From contig NZ_JAPJDA010000001.1 of NCBI RefSeq assembly GCF_026241755.1, positions 62,001-126,000 of the forward strand: a stretch of DNA of 64,000 nt, read 5' to 3'. Of the stretch, positions 43,016-50,769 are shown piece by piece; position 1 is the first letter of the stretch; each line of letters opens with the position of its first letter. The notes beneath the pieces are model-generated. The model saw only the letters and a list, made by a program, of their open reading frames with translations, had not been told where the DNA came from and ran no database searches. The position numbers and the translations under genes were made by a program. The DNA is from Salinimicrobium profundisediminis. Its GTDB lineage: Bacteria; Bacteroidota; Bacteroidia; Flavobacteriales; Flavobacteriaceae.

Positions 43016-44206
43016 TTATTTTGTTAAGATGAGACACGCACGTGAATTGTGGTAAGGACATTTCCACATGCCCAGTTTATCTTCCTGCGTATAAGGTTGA
43101 AGGTTTTTATCGATTCTAAAGAACCATTCTCCGTTTTGATGGTCTATAATGTGCTTTTGTGTAAAGGTCCAAATATCAAAAATCGCATCTTTAAACTTTT
43201 CCTCTCCGGAAATCTGATATGCATATTCCAGTCCTACCATAGCTTCGGCATGAGGCCACCAATGCCGGTCTAAATCTGTTTTCCCGGAGTCCAGATCCTT
43301 CTCATTGATTACTCCCTGTTTTTGAACATGGGCTTCTTTTAAAAAAGTTTCTGCCACAGGTACAGCAATATCCTGAGTCCTTTTGATCAAATCCTCATTT
43401 CCTGAAGCTTTTGCAGCTTCGATCATTAACCAGATTGCTTCAATATCGTGACCGTAGGAAATCACATTTCCTTCCCGGTTCCACTGATTATCAAAAAAGA
43501 GCTGAAAATGCTGATTTTTGGGATCATAGAATTTCTGAAGAAAAAGTTCAATCAGATTGTCAAGAGCTTCTTTGACAGCTTCAGATTTTGTGATTTTATA
43601 CAGTGTGGTGTAAGCTTCAAGCACATGCAAATGAGTATTCATTGTTTTGGCTGAGTTCTTATCCTTCTCACTGAGCCTCATGTCTTCTATGGGAGACCAA
43701 TTCTCCTGAAAAGCTTCTAAATAGCCATTAAATTCCTTCTTTCTAGCATGTTGCTCTACCAGTTCAAATAGTTCAACTGCCCAATTTTTGGCATCTTCAG
43801 CTCCTGAAAGAATGTAATATTCAGAAAGCGCATAAATAGCAAAGGCCTGTGCGTAGATCTGCTTTCTTTTATTAAGAGGTTTACCCAGGGCATCCAACTC
43901 CCAGTATACCCCTTCAAAAATGTCATCTCGAAATGCCTTTTTTAGATACCCGTAAGCCCGATCGGCCAATGACCTCAAGTCTCCAAATTTTTCTCCTTTC
44001 TGATTAGCAACGGCCGAAAAAGTCCAGAGTATACGGGTGTTAAGAATTACTCCTTTGGAAGCTCCAACAACTTCTTTATTCCAATGATCTCGCTGACCTA
44101 CAAATCCTCCATTCTTTTCATCAATGCTGAACTCCTTCCAGTACATCAGAATATTTTCCAGTTCTGCAGAAAGTTCAGCCTTGAGTTGTGATGTGGAATT
44201 TGTCAT
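43016..44206 (-). CDS. AGE-family 2-epimerase, probable mannobiose/cellobiose 2-epimerase
   Basis: A 396-aa cytoplasmic enzyme without a signal peptide, with an (alpha/alpha)6-barrel sequence of the N-acylglucosamine 2-epimerase superfamily. The three conserved histidine blocks are visible: SYGHDIEAIWLM, DRHWWPHAEAMVGLEY and WKCPYHNSRACL. Adjacent to a GH130 phosphorylase and a symporter, it most likely converts beta-1,4-mannobiose to mannosyl-glucose, as in the Bacteroides fragilis mannan pathway. Its ATG overlaps the GH130 stop by one base (TAATG), so translation is coupled. Confidence 0.9.
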   Translation of the reverse strand: MTNSTSQLKAELSAELENILMYWKEFSIDEKNGGFVGQRDHWNKEVVGASKGVILNTRILWTFSAVANQKGEKFGDLRSLADRAYGYLKKAFRDDIFEGVYWELDALGKPLNKRKQIYAQAFAIYALSEYYILSGAEDAKNWAVELFELVEQHARKKEFNGYLEAFQENWSPIEDMRLSEKDKNSAKTMNTHLHVLEAYTTLYKITKSEAVKEALDNLIELFLQKFYDPKNQHFQLFFDNQWNREGNVISYGHDIEAIWLMIEAAKASGNEDLIKRTQDIAVPVAETFLKEAHVQKQGVINEKDLDSGKTDLDRHWWPHAEAMVGLEYAYQISGEEKFKDAIFDIWTFTQKHIIDHQNGEWFFRIDKNLQPYTQEDKLGMWKCPYHNSRACLILTK

Positions 44207-45396
44207 TACTCCAATTCTTTATTCCTATTTATTAATTCTATTATAGTATCTACCGATGCTTTTGAAGTTAAACCGTCCTGCGGAGTATTCATTACATAGT
44301 CCAGCAACTTATCGACTGAAGAAACTGCCACATGGCTTCGGGTATCGGAAGAAGCATAGTAAATGAAAACTTTACCATCTTCATCTTTGATCCAGCCGTT
44401 TCCAAATAACACATTAGGGACATCACCAACAGTCTCTTCATAATTTGGTGCCATAAAATAACCGGCAGGTTGATGTATTACTTTAGAAATATCCTGAAGA
44501 TCGGTCATGAACAAGTAAAGCGTATACCTTAAACCTCCAGCTGTGTTTCTTACACCGTGAGCCAGATGTAGCCAGCCTTTTTCGGTCTTAATAGGTGCCG
44601 GTCCCAGACCGTTTTTTAGCTCGTACACGGTATGGTAGATTTTATGGTTGATGATCTTTTCATCTTCTAAAACAGGATTTGTCATATCTAAAATATACCC
44701 CAAACCTATACCACCACCTTTTCCAACTTCAATAAAACCATCCTGTGGTCGGGTGTAAAGTGCATATTTACCATTCACAAATTCGGGATGCATGACTACA
44801 TTTCGTTGTTGACCGGAATTGGAAATAAGATCGGGCAATCTTTCCCAGTTTAGAAGATCTTTGGTTCTAACAATTCCCGCATTCGCAACTGCTGCGCTCG
44901 TATCGGGATTGGATTTATCTTTTCTTTCTGTACAGAATATACCGTAGATCCATCCATCTTCATGCTGCGTAAGCCTCATGTCGTAAACATTGGTGTCGGG
45001 CTCTTCTGTTTGTGGCAGTTCCACAGGTTTGTCCCAGAACTGGAAATTATCAACGCCATTAGGACTTTCGGTCATTGCAAAATAAGATTTGCGATCGTTA
45101 CCTTCCACTCTTACTGCCAAGACATATTTCCCGTTCCACTTTATAGCGCCCGGGTTAAAAGTGGCATTTACCCCAATCCTTTCCAGACCAAAAGGATTGG
45201 TTTCAGAATTAAAATCATACCTCCAGTGAAGTGGTGCGTGAGCTGCTGTAACAACGGGATTTTTATAGCGCTGTACAATTCCATTAGATTGTTGAGAAGG
45301 TATATTAGGAATTTGAATAAACTCTTTATGTTCTCTTATGAGTTGCTCGTATTGAGGTATTTTACTCATTAATTCTTTTTGTTTATTTGATGACAT
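44206..45396 (-). CDS. GH130 mannosylglucose phosphorylase
   Basis: A 396-aa cytoplasmic GH130 enzyme with no signal peptide. The five-bladed propeller is recognised by RIGVNATFNPGAIKWNGKYVLAVRVEGND and by the catalytic Asp (about 139) in NVYDMRLTQHEDGWIYG; phosphate-contact residues are expected in the RPQDGF and HxVYELKNGLGP regions. The context (2-epimerase on one side, symporter on the other) points to 4-O-beta-mannosyl-glucose phosphorylase, which uses inorganic phosphate to give mannose-1-phosphate and glucose. Related GH130 enzymes act on longer manno-oligosaccharides, so chain-length preference is open. Confidence 0.92.
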   Translation of the reverse strand: MSSNKQKELMSKIPQYEQLIREHKEFIQIPNIPSQQSNGIVQRYKNPVVTAAHAPLHWRYDFNSETNPFGLERIGVNATFNPGAIKWNGKYVLAVRVEGNDRKSYFAMTESPNGVDNFQFWDKPVELPQTEEPDTNVYDMRLTQHEDGWIYGIFCTERKDKSNPDTSAAVANAGIVRTKDLLNWERLPDLISNSGQQRNVVMHPEFVNGKYALYTRPQDGFIEVGKGGGIGLGYILDMTNPVLEDEKIINHKIYHTVYELKNGLGPAPIKTEKGWLHLAHGVRNTAGGLRYTLYLFMTDLQDISKVIHQPAGYFMAPNYEETVGDVPNVLFGNGWIKDEDGKVFIYYASSDTRSHVAVSSVDKLLDYVMNTPQDGLTSKASVDTIIELINRNKELE

Positions 45397-45407
45397 TTTT
45401 TGTAGGG

Positions 45408-47243
45408 TTATTTAATATTTACTCCAGTTTCTTTTTTGATATGGTCCCACCAGTTTTTCTTCAAGATGAAAACACAGATCACGAGTACTGCAATTGAAAT
45501 TATCATTGAAATATTTTCATGTAAAATGAGGTAAAGTGGAATGAGTACCAGAACAGTTTGTGCAATTACCCCTATTAAAACATTAAACATGTCTCTTGAG
45601 AAATTCTTGTTTCGGGTTACTTCAGGATTCTCCTGTTTTACTTTTTCCAGAATAGGCTTCCAAAATCCCCATGGTCTTGTCTTCACGTAGAAATCTTTAA
45701 GAATTCGCTCATCGGTTGGAGGAGCGGTGAAAGTTCCAATGATGCTTCCAATAATGGAGATTAGCAGAATGACAGGAAAATAATAGAGATCGAGAGTATC
45801 GGTGATGAGCGGGAAGATCATAGCCGGAACAATACCGGAAACCATTCCCCAGAAATAGCCTTCACCATTAAAACGCCACCAGTACCATTTAAGGGTATTC
45901 GAAATAACATAGCTACCATAAAGTGCTGAAACAATCCATTGTAATATAGAATTAACATCAAGCACAAAGAAGCCCAGGATGATACTTATAAGGACAACCA
46001 CCATTCCACTGCCATAGTTCATTTTCTTCACTTCCTTCTGGGAAGCATGAGGTTTATGTCTCAAGTAGATATCATTAACGAGGTATGCCTGAGCAGCATT
46101 GAGAGTACCGGCAAAAGTAGACATGAAAGCAGCCAAAAGTCCTGCCAGGAGCAAACCAAGCAGCCCTACCGGCACGAATTGACCAATTGCTGCAGGCAAG
46201 ATCTTCTCAAAGTCGAGAATACCCGCAGTTTCAAGTCTTAGGTCATCATAAAAAAGAATGGCGAGTACCGAAAAGCCCCCCACCATTAAATACCTTGTAG
46301 GAATTAAAGCTGCAATGGAGAACGCACTCATTTTGGCTGCTTCAAGAGGGCTCTTAGTGGAAAGAATTTTCTGCATATCGTAATTGGGTGCAGGCCCTGC
46401 TATGCTGGAAAGAATTCCTTTAAAGACCATTAACATAAAAAACAGTCCAAAAAGGGAATATTGGTCTGACGCAATTTTCTCATTGACTTCATCAATAATT
46501 CCGGTCCAGTCAATATCAAGTTCCCATCCAAATAAGGGGTTCATCCATCCCTCGGGGACATTCATACTTCCCTCTCCCATCGCCTGCCATGCAATTACTG
46601 CAATAGCAATTGAGGAGACTGTCATAATTGAATACTGCAGAAGATCGGTCCAGACTATTCCCGACATCCCTCCTAAAACTGAATAGAAAACAGCGAACAT
46701 TGTAAAGATCACACCGTAGAAGTGCGGAATATATTCAGCAGGAACATTAAAGGGAACGTAGGCCGAAACCATTTCCCAGGGAATAAATATTTCTACAAAT
46801 TTCCCCAATCCTATAAACCCGTAAGCTAAGAATCCAAGGCAGCTTAAGATGGCAAAAATGACAATTATGGTGTGAGATCTATTTCCACCCTGACCTTTAC
46901 CAAAGCGAAAGTGTATCCACTCTGCACCTGTAGTTACCTGTGACCTACGAAGCCAGGTGGCCAGAAATACCATTAAAAACACCTGATTAAAGACAGGCCA
47001 CAGCCAGGGTATCCAAATACTTTTTAACCCATAAACAAAGGTGAGTGTTACCAGCCACATTGTTCCAGAGATATCGAACATTCCAGAAGCATTGGACAGC
47101 CCCAGCATGTACCAGGGCAGATCTTTTCCTCCTAATAAATAGTCATCTTTACTCTTTTGAGCTTTTTTCCTCAATGCCAGACCAATTAAAATGGTACCAA
47201 CCAGGTAAGCTAAAATTATCGCAATATCTAAACCTTGTAACAT
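45408..47243 (-). CDS. Sodium:solute symporter, probable manno-disaccharide uptake
   Basis: About 611 aa from ATG 47243 (MLQGLDIAIILAYLVG); the frame also allows a TTG start five codons earlier, but ATG gives a normal 15-base gap to the GH26 gene. It belongs to the SSS family (LeuT fold) with about 14-15 hydrophobic segments; family blocks LPWYMLGLSNASGMFDISGTMW and SVLGGMSGIVWTDLLQYSIM are visible. A homologous symporter lies beside GH130 and the epimerase in Bacteroides mannan operons, supporting uptake of mannobiose or mannosylglucose across the inner membrane. It is followed 11 bases later by the GH130 gene. Confidence 0.9.
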   Translation of the reverse strand: MLQGLDIAIILAYLVGTILIGLALRKKAQKSKDDYLLGGKDLPWYMLGLSNASGMFDISGTMWLVTLTFVYGLKSIWIPWLWPVFNQVFLMVFLATWLRRSQVTTGAEWIHFRFGKGQGGNRSHTIIVIFAILSCLGFLAYGFIGLGKFVEIFIPWEMVSAYVPFNVPAEYIPHFYGVIFTMFAVFYSVLGGMSGIVWTDLLQYSIMTVSSIAIAVIAWQAMGEGSMNVPEGWMNPLFGWELDIDWTGIIDEVNEKIASDQYSLFGLFFMLMVFKGILSSIAGPAPNYDMQKILSTKSPLEAAKMSAFSIAALIPTRYLMVGGFSVLAILFYDDLRLETAGILDFEKILPAAIGQFVPVGLLGLLLAGLLAAFMSTFAGTLNAAQAYLVNDIYLRHKPHASQKEVKKMNYGSGMVVVLISIILGFFVLDVNSILQWIVSALYGSYVISNTLKWYWWRFNGEGYFWGMVSGIVPAMIFPLITDTLDLYYFPVILLISIIGSIIGTFTAPPTDERILKDFYVKTRPWGFWKPILEKVKQENPEVTRNKNFSRDMFNVLIGVIAQTVLVLIPLYLILHENISMIISIAVLVICVFILKKNWWDHIKKETGVNIK

Positions 47244-47258
47244 AGGGGGGCTCTTCAA

Positions 47259-48407
47259 TTAATTAGTAGTTAATTCCTTCACCTCATCCAGAAAAATGAT
47301 CTCTTCGAGTTCAGCAAATTCCTTAAAGTTCTCTTCTGAAATTTCACCGGGATATGTAGAAAAATAATGGGATGGCCGTGCATTTCTCCAAAGTAACATC
47401 CATGCGGCGCCCGAATCTTTAATCCCGGGATACAATGTCTGAGTCCACCAAAGAGGATCTTCTCCGAAATTATTATTCCCGGTTTCGGTGAGCGCAAAAG
47501 GTTTATTGGCTAATAATGCCTTTTCTTTTACAATTTCTAAATTCCTCTTCACATCTTTGGTAAAAGCTTCATTACAGCTGTGGTTATAGATGTCAACCCC
47601 AAGAATATCCACAAAATCATCTCCGGGATAATATTTCTCAAATTCTTCCTCACTACCAATGGTGTTAGGAGAATAGGCATATAATAAGCTATGTACGTTG
47701 TTTTCCTTTAATAATTGTTGAGTCTCCTTCCATAGCTGCTTATAATCTTCTGGAGAGACATTGTCTCCGCCCCACCAGAACCAGGAACCATTCATTTCAT
47801 GAAAAGGCCTAAATACTATGGGTATAACATTACCTTGTTTATCTTTCAGAGAATTAAAAAATTCTGCCAGTCGTTTTACCCAAAGAACATACATGTCTCT
47901 TTGCTCCCCTCCTTCTAAAACTGCAGGAACTGCCGGGGTTTTATCCCAGGAACTTCCACCGGTCACAGGATTATCCAGATGCCAGCTCATTGTTATTATA
48001 GCACCCTTGTCGTATAGCTTCTGAATGTGATTTCGCATGAGATCAAAAGAAACTGTATCAAGGTTATGAACCTTTCCAAGTTCTATATGCCCAATATCAT
48101 AACCATGAACTACAGGTAAAGCACCTACTACTTTCTTAATATCACTTTTTAAGACTTCAGAGTTTTCATCGTGCTTCCAGCCAATCCCATAGGCCGTAGC
48201 ATCCTGATGACCAAATGCAATTGCTTTCCTGGAAATTCTTTGAATGTTATGGTAAAGCAATTTAGTAGAATTTGTTGCCTGGATATCTGAAACTTTAATT
48301 GCGTTATAATCTATACCTGATATAGATTTACAACCAACATTCTGAACTAAAAGGGATAAAACTATAAGGTATTTGATAAAATCCTTTATGCCTGGTGTAG
48401 ATTTCAT
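47259..48407 (-). CDS. GH26 beta-mannanase, periplasmic-type lipoprotein
   Basis: A 382-aa GH26 lipoprotein (VLSLLVQNVGCKSISGID), the first gene of the eight-gene mannan operon. It lacks acidic residues after the cysteine and lacks the Pro/Asp linker seen in the other GH26, so it is probably on the periplasmic side. Catalytic residues are intact: the acid/base Glu (about 204) in VFRPFHEMNGSWFWWG and the nucleophile Glu in FALTETGNNNFGED. Such periplasmic GH26 enzymes often release mannobiose from chain ends, which would feed the symporter and epimerase; the mode of action here is inference. Confidence 0.92.
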   Translation of the reverse strand: MKSTPGIKDFIKYLIVLSLLVQNVGCKSISGIDYNAIKVSDIQATNSTKLLYHNIQRISRKAIAFGHQDATAYGIGWKHDENSEVLKSDIKKVVGALPVVHGYDIGHIELGKVHNLDTVSFDLMRNHIQKLYDKGAIITMSWHLDNPVTGGSSWDKTPAVPAVLEGGEQRDMYVLWVKRLAEFFNSLKDKQGNVIPIVFRPFHEMNGSWFWWGGDNVSPEDYKQLWKETQQLLKENNVHSLLYAYSPNTIGSEEEFEKYYPGDDFVDILGVDIYNHSCNEAFTKDVKRNLEIVKEKALLANKPFALTETGNNNFGEDPLWWTQTLYPGIKDSGAAWMLLWRNARPSHYFSTYPGEISEENFKEFAELEEIIFLDEVKELTTN

Positions 48408-48508
48408 ACTTCTGTTTTGACAAAATATTTTATATTAATAAATATTGGCTTATCTTTAACTACCAGAATTTGATAATCCCATTTATAAGCACAAAAAATT
48501 ATGATGTT

Positions 48509-48516
48509 CAAATTTA
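48509..48516 (-). promoter_or_regulatory. Candidate -7 element of the mannan operon (TAAATTTG)
   Basis: Exact TAnnTTTG match on the minus strand, about 100 bases upstream of the GH26 start. No good -33 box was found. The adjacent inverted repeat TCATT-TAAT-AATGA (48551-48564) is a possible operator shared with the divergent araC-type gene. Confidence 0.28.
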
Positions 48517-48595
48517 CTCCAGCAAAAGGATATTGGTTAATATGATTTTGTCATTTAATAATGAAATTTTTTCCAGAACACAAAATTTAGAATAA

Positions 48596-49468
48596 ATGAC
48601 TGCACAAGCTCATAGGGAAATCACCCCCTTATCCCCTGAAGATAGTTTTCTTGTTTTTGATAGAATTAAGGATGATTTCGATTTTCCAATACATTTTCAT
48701 CCAGAATATGAAGTGAATTTTATTCTGAACGGGAAAGGAGTGAGAAGAATTATTGGTGACAGCATGGAAGATATAGAAAACATTGAACTGGTTTTGGTAG
48801 GGCCTAACTTGCAGCATGGCTGGGAACTTCACAATTGCAGCAATAAGAACATTCATGAGATAACCATACAATTTCACAATGACCTTTTTGACGAGAGACT
48901 CTTGAGCCGAAGAATAATGAAGCCTATTAAAGATATGTTTGATCGTTCTGCTCATGGAATACTTTTTTCTGAAAAAATATCACAAGAGGTAACTCCAAAA
49001 ATTTTACGCCTCTCTAAAATTGACAGTATTGATTATTTTCTAGAGTTAATTTCCATTCTTCAGGATCTGGCGATCTCCAGAAATCAACGTTTGCTTTCTT
49101 CCTACACTTCAGATAATAAAAATTTTGAGAACAGCGATAAAATCAAGATTATTTATGAATATGTTCAGGAGAATTATCAAAATAAAATTTCACTAAACAA
49201 GATCTCTGAACTAGTTAACATGAGTCCTGTTTCCTTCAACCGCTTCATTAAGAAAAGGACAGGTAAGACATTAATAGAATATGTGAATGACACTCGTATA
49301 GGTTTTGCTTCCAGATGGTTAATAGAAAAAGATCTAAGTATTGCAGAGATAGCATTTAAATGTGGCTTCAATAATATAGCCAACTTCAACAGAGTGTTCA
49401 AAAAGAGCAAAAATTGCACTCCTTCCCAATATCGAGAGGAATTTAGCGGAATAAAAAGAGTACTCTAA
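48596..49468 (+). CDS. AraC-family transcriptional regulator with cupin sensor domain
   Basis: A 290-aa regulator. The N-terminal cupin (about residues 15-110; FPIHFHPEYEVNFILNGKGVRRIIGD) would bind a small sugar ligand; the C-terminal AraC-type double helix-turn-helix (about 185-285) shows ISLNKISELVNMSPVSFNRFIKKRTGKTLIEYVNDTRIGFASRWL and SIAEIAFKCGFNNIANFNRVFKKSKNCTPSQYR. It is divergent from the mannan operon and 17 bases upstream of the GH5 gene, so it probably controls one or both transcription units in response to a mannan breakdown product. No hybrid two-component or SusR-type regulator is present in the window. Confidence 0.92.
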   Translation: MTAQAHREITPLSPEDSFLVFDRIKDDFDFPIHFHPEYEVNFILNGKGVRRIIGDSMEDIENIELVLVGPNLQHGWELHNCSNKNIHEITIQFHNDLFDERLLSRRIMKPIKDMFDRSAHGILFSEKISQEVTPKILRLSKIDSIDYFLELISILQDLAISRNQRLLSSYTSDNKNFENSDKIKIIYEYVQENYQNKISLNKISELVNMSPVSFNRFIKKRTGKTLIEYVNDTRIGFASRWLIEKDLSIAEIAFKCGFNNIANFNRVFKKSKNCTPSQYREEFSGIKRVL

Positions 49469-49485
49469 GCCAATTTATTTCTATT

Positions 49486-50481
49486 ATGAAAAACTTAAAA
49501 CTACTTTCTCTTCTCCTGATCCTATTTTCTTTAAACAACAACTGTTCCTCAAAAAAAGAAATTCAGAATTCACCTGAAGAAAATGTTACTCCCGTAGCCA
49601 CCCATTCGCAATTAAAAGTAAAAAATGGACAAATTGTTGACGCTTCAGGCCAACCTGTACAATTAAAAGGGATGTCCTTGTTTTGGAGCCAGTGGCAATC
49701 ACAATATTATAATCGCGAAACTGTAGAGAATCTCGTAGCAGGATGGGATATTCAACTCATAAGGGCAGCCATGGCGATAGAACATGAAGGATACCTTGAC
49801 CACCCGGAGAGGGAAAAGGAAAAAGTTAAAAAAATAATAGAAGCAGCAATAGACCTGGATATTTATGTAATTGTGGACTGGCATGATCATCATGCTGAAG
49901 ATCATTTGATAGAAGCCCAACAGTTTTTTTCTGAGATAGCGAAAGAATATGGAAATTACCCAAACCTCATTTATGAGATTTACAATGAACCTCTTGACGT
50001 CTCCTGGCCACAAGTATTGAAACCATATCATGAAAAGGTTGTAGCTTCTATTCGCCAACACGACCCAGACAACATCATTGTCCTTGGTACTCCTAACTGG
50101 TCTCAACGGGTAGATATTGCTGCAGAAGACCCGGTAGAAGGAGAGAATTTAGCCTATACACTTCATTTTTATGCCGGGACGCATCGACAGGAACTTAGAA
50201 ATACAGCCTTAACAGCAATAAACAAAGGCTTAGCCATTTTTGTTACTGAATTTGGAACTACAAATGCCAACGGAGATGGGCCTGTTTACAAACAGGAAAC
50301 GGGGGAATGGATGGATTTTATGGAGCAACACAATCTATCATGGGCTAACTGGTCTATAGCCGACAAGGATGAGTCTTCTGCAGCGCTTCTACCCGGGACC
50401 AAACCTTCAGAAATAAACCAGGAAAAGAATATTTCAGCTTCAGGAAAACTGGTGAGATCACATCTAACCTCCCGGAATTAA
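49486..50481 (+). CDS. GH5 subfamily 2-like endo-beta-1,4-glucanase lipoprotein
   Basis: A 331-aa GH5 enzyme with an N-terminal export signal ending in an atypical lipobox (LFSLNNNCSSKKE). The barrel has VDWHDHHAEDH (substrate His pair), the acid/base Glu (about 168) in NLIYEIYNEPLDVSW and the nucleophile Glu (about 255) in IFVTEFGTTNANG; LHFYAGTHRQ precedes it. These features are those of GH5_2 cellulases rather than GH5_7 mannanases. In a glucomannan PUL it could cut at beta-1,4-glucose stretches. It is probably cotranscribed with the AraC regulator. Confidence 0.88.
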   Translation: MKNLKLLSLLLILFSLNNNCSSKKEIQNSPEENVTPVATHSQLKVKNGQIVDASGQPVQLKGMSLFWSQWQSQYYNRETVENLVAGWDIQLIRAAMAIEHEGYLDHPEREKEKVKKIIEAAIDLDIYVIVDWHDHHAEDHLIEAQQFFSEIAKEYGNYPNLIYEIYNEPLDVSWPQVLKPYHEKVVASIRQHDPDNIIVLGTPNWSQRVDIAAEDPVEGENLAYTLHFYAGTHRQELRNTALTAINKGLAIFVTEFGTTNANGDGPVYKQETGEWMDFMEQHNLSWANWSIADKDESSAALLPGTKPSEINQEKNISASGKLVRSHLTSRN

Positions 50482-50769
50482 TCCCTCTTAAAAAAGTCTT
50501 TTCCACACCCTATTTTTCTCTCCACTACTAAGGCACTCTATTATACAGACTCTGCCTCTGTAACATATTCTTATAATAAGGAGAATCTTTTTCGAAATAG
50601 GGAAAAAATATCATCATTAAATGATAAAATAATATTAACAACAGCTTAACATGTGCTTTAAATTTGACTAAGGAAATTTTTCCAGTTCTGAAGATATAAC
50701 AAATATTCGGTTGGAAAGCTTCCGAAATCTTTAGCGAGTTAACCACAAATATTAACAACACAAATTCTT
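50482..50769 (+). promoter_or_regulatory. Leader/promoter region of SusC pair 2
   Basis: No coding signal. It holds an inverted repeat TATCAT-CATTAA-ATGATA (50609-50626), two exact copies of ATATTAACAACA (50632-50643 and 50749-50760) and a TAAATTTG -7 match (50659-50666). If that -7 is used, the leader is about 95 bases. The inverted repeat resembles the one between the araC-type gene and the mannan operon. Confidence 0.38.
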
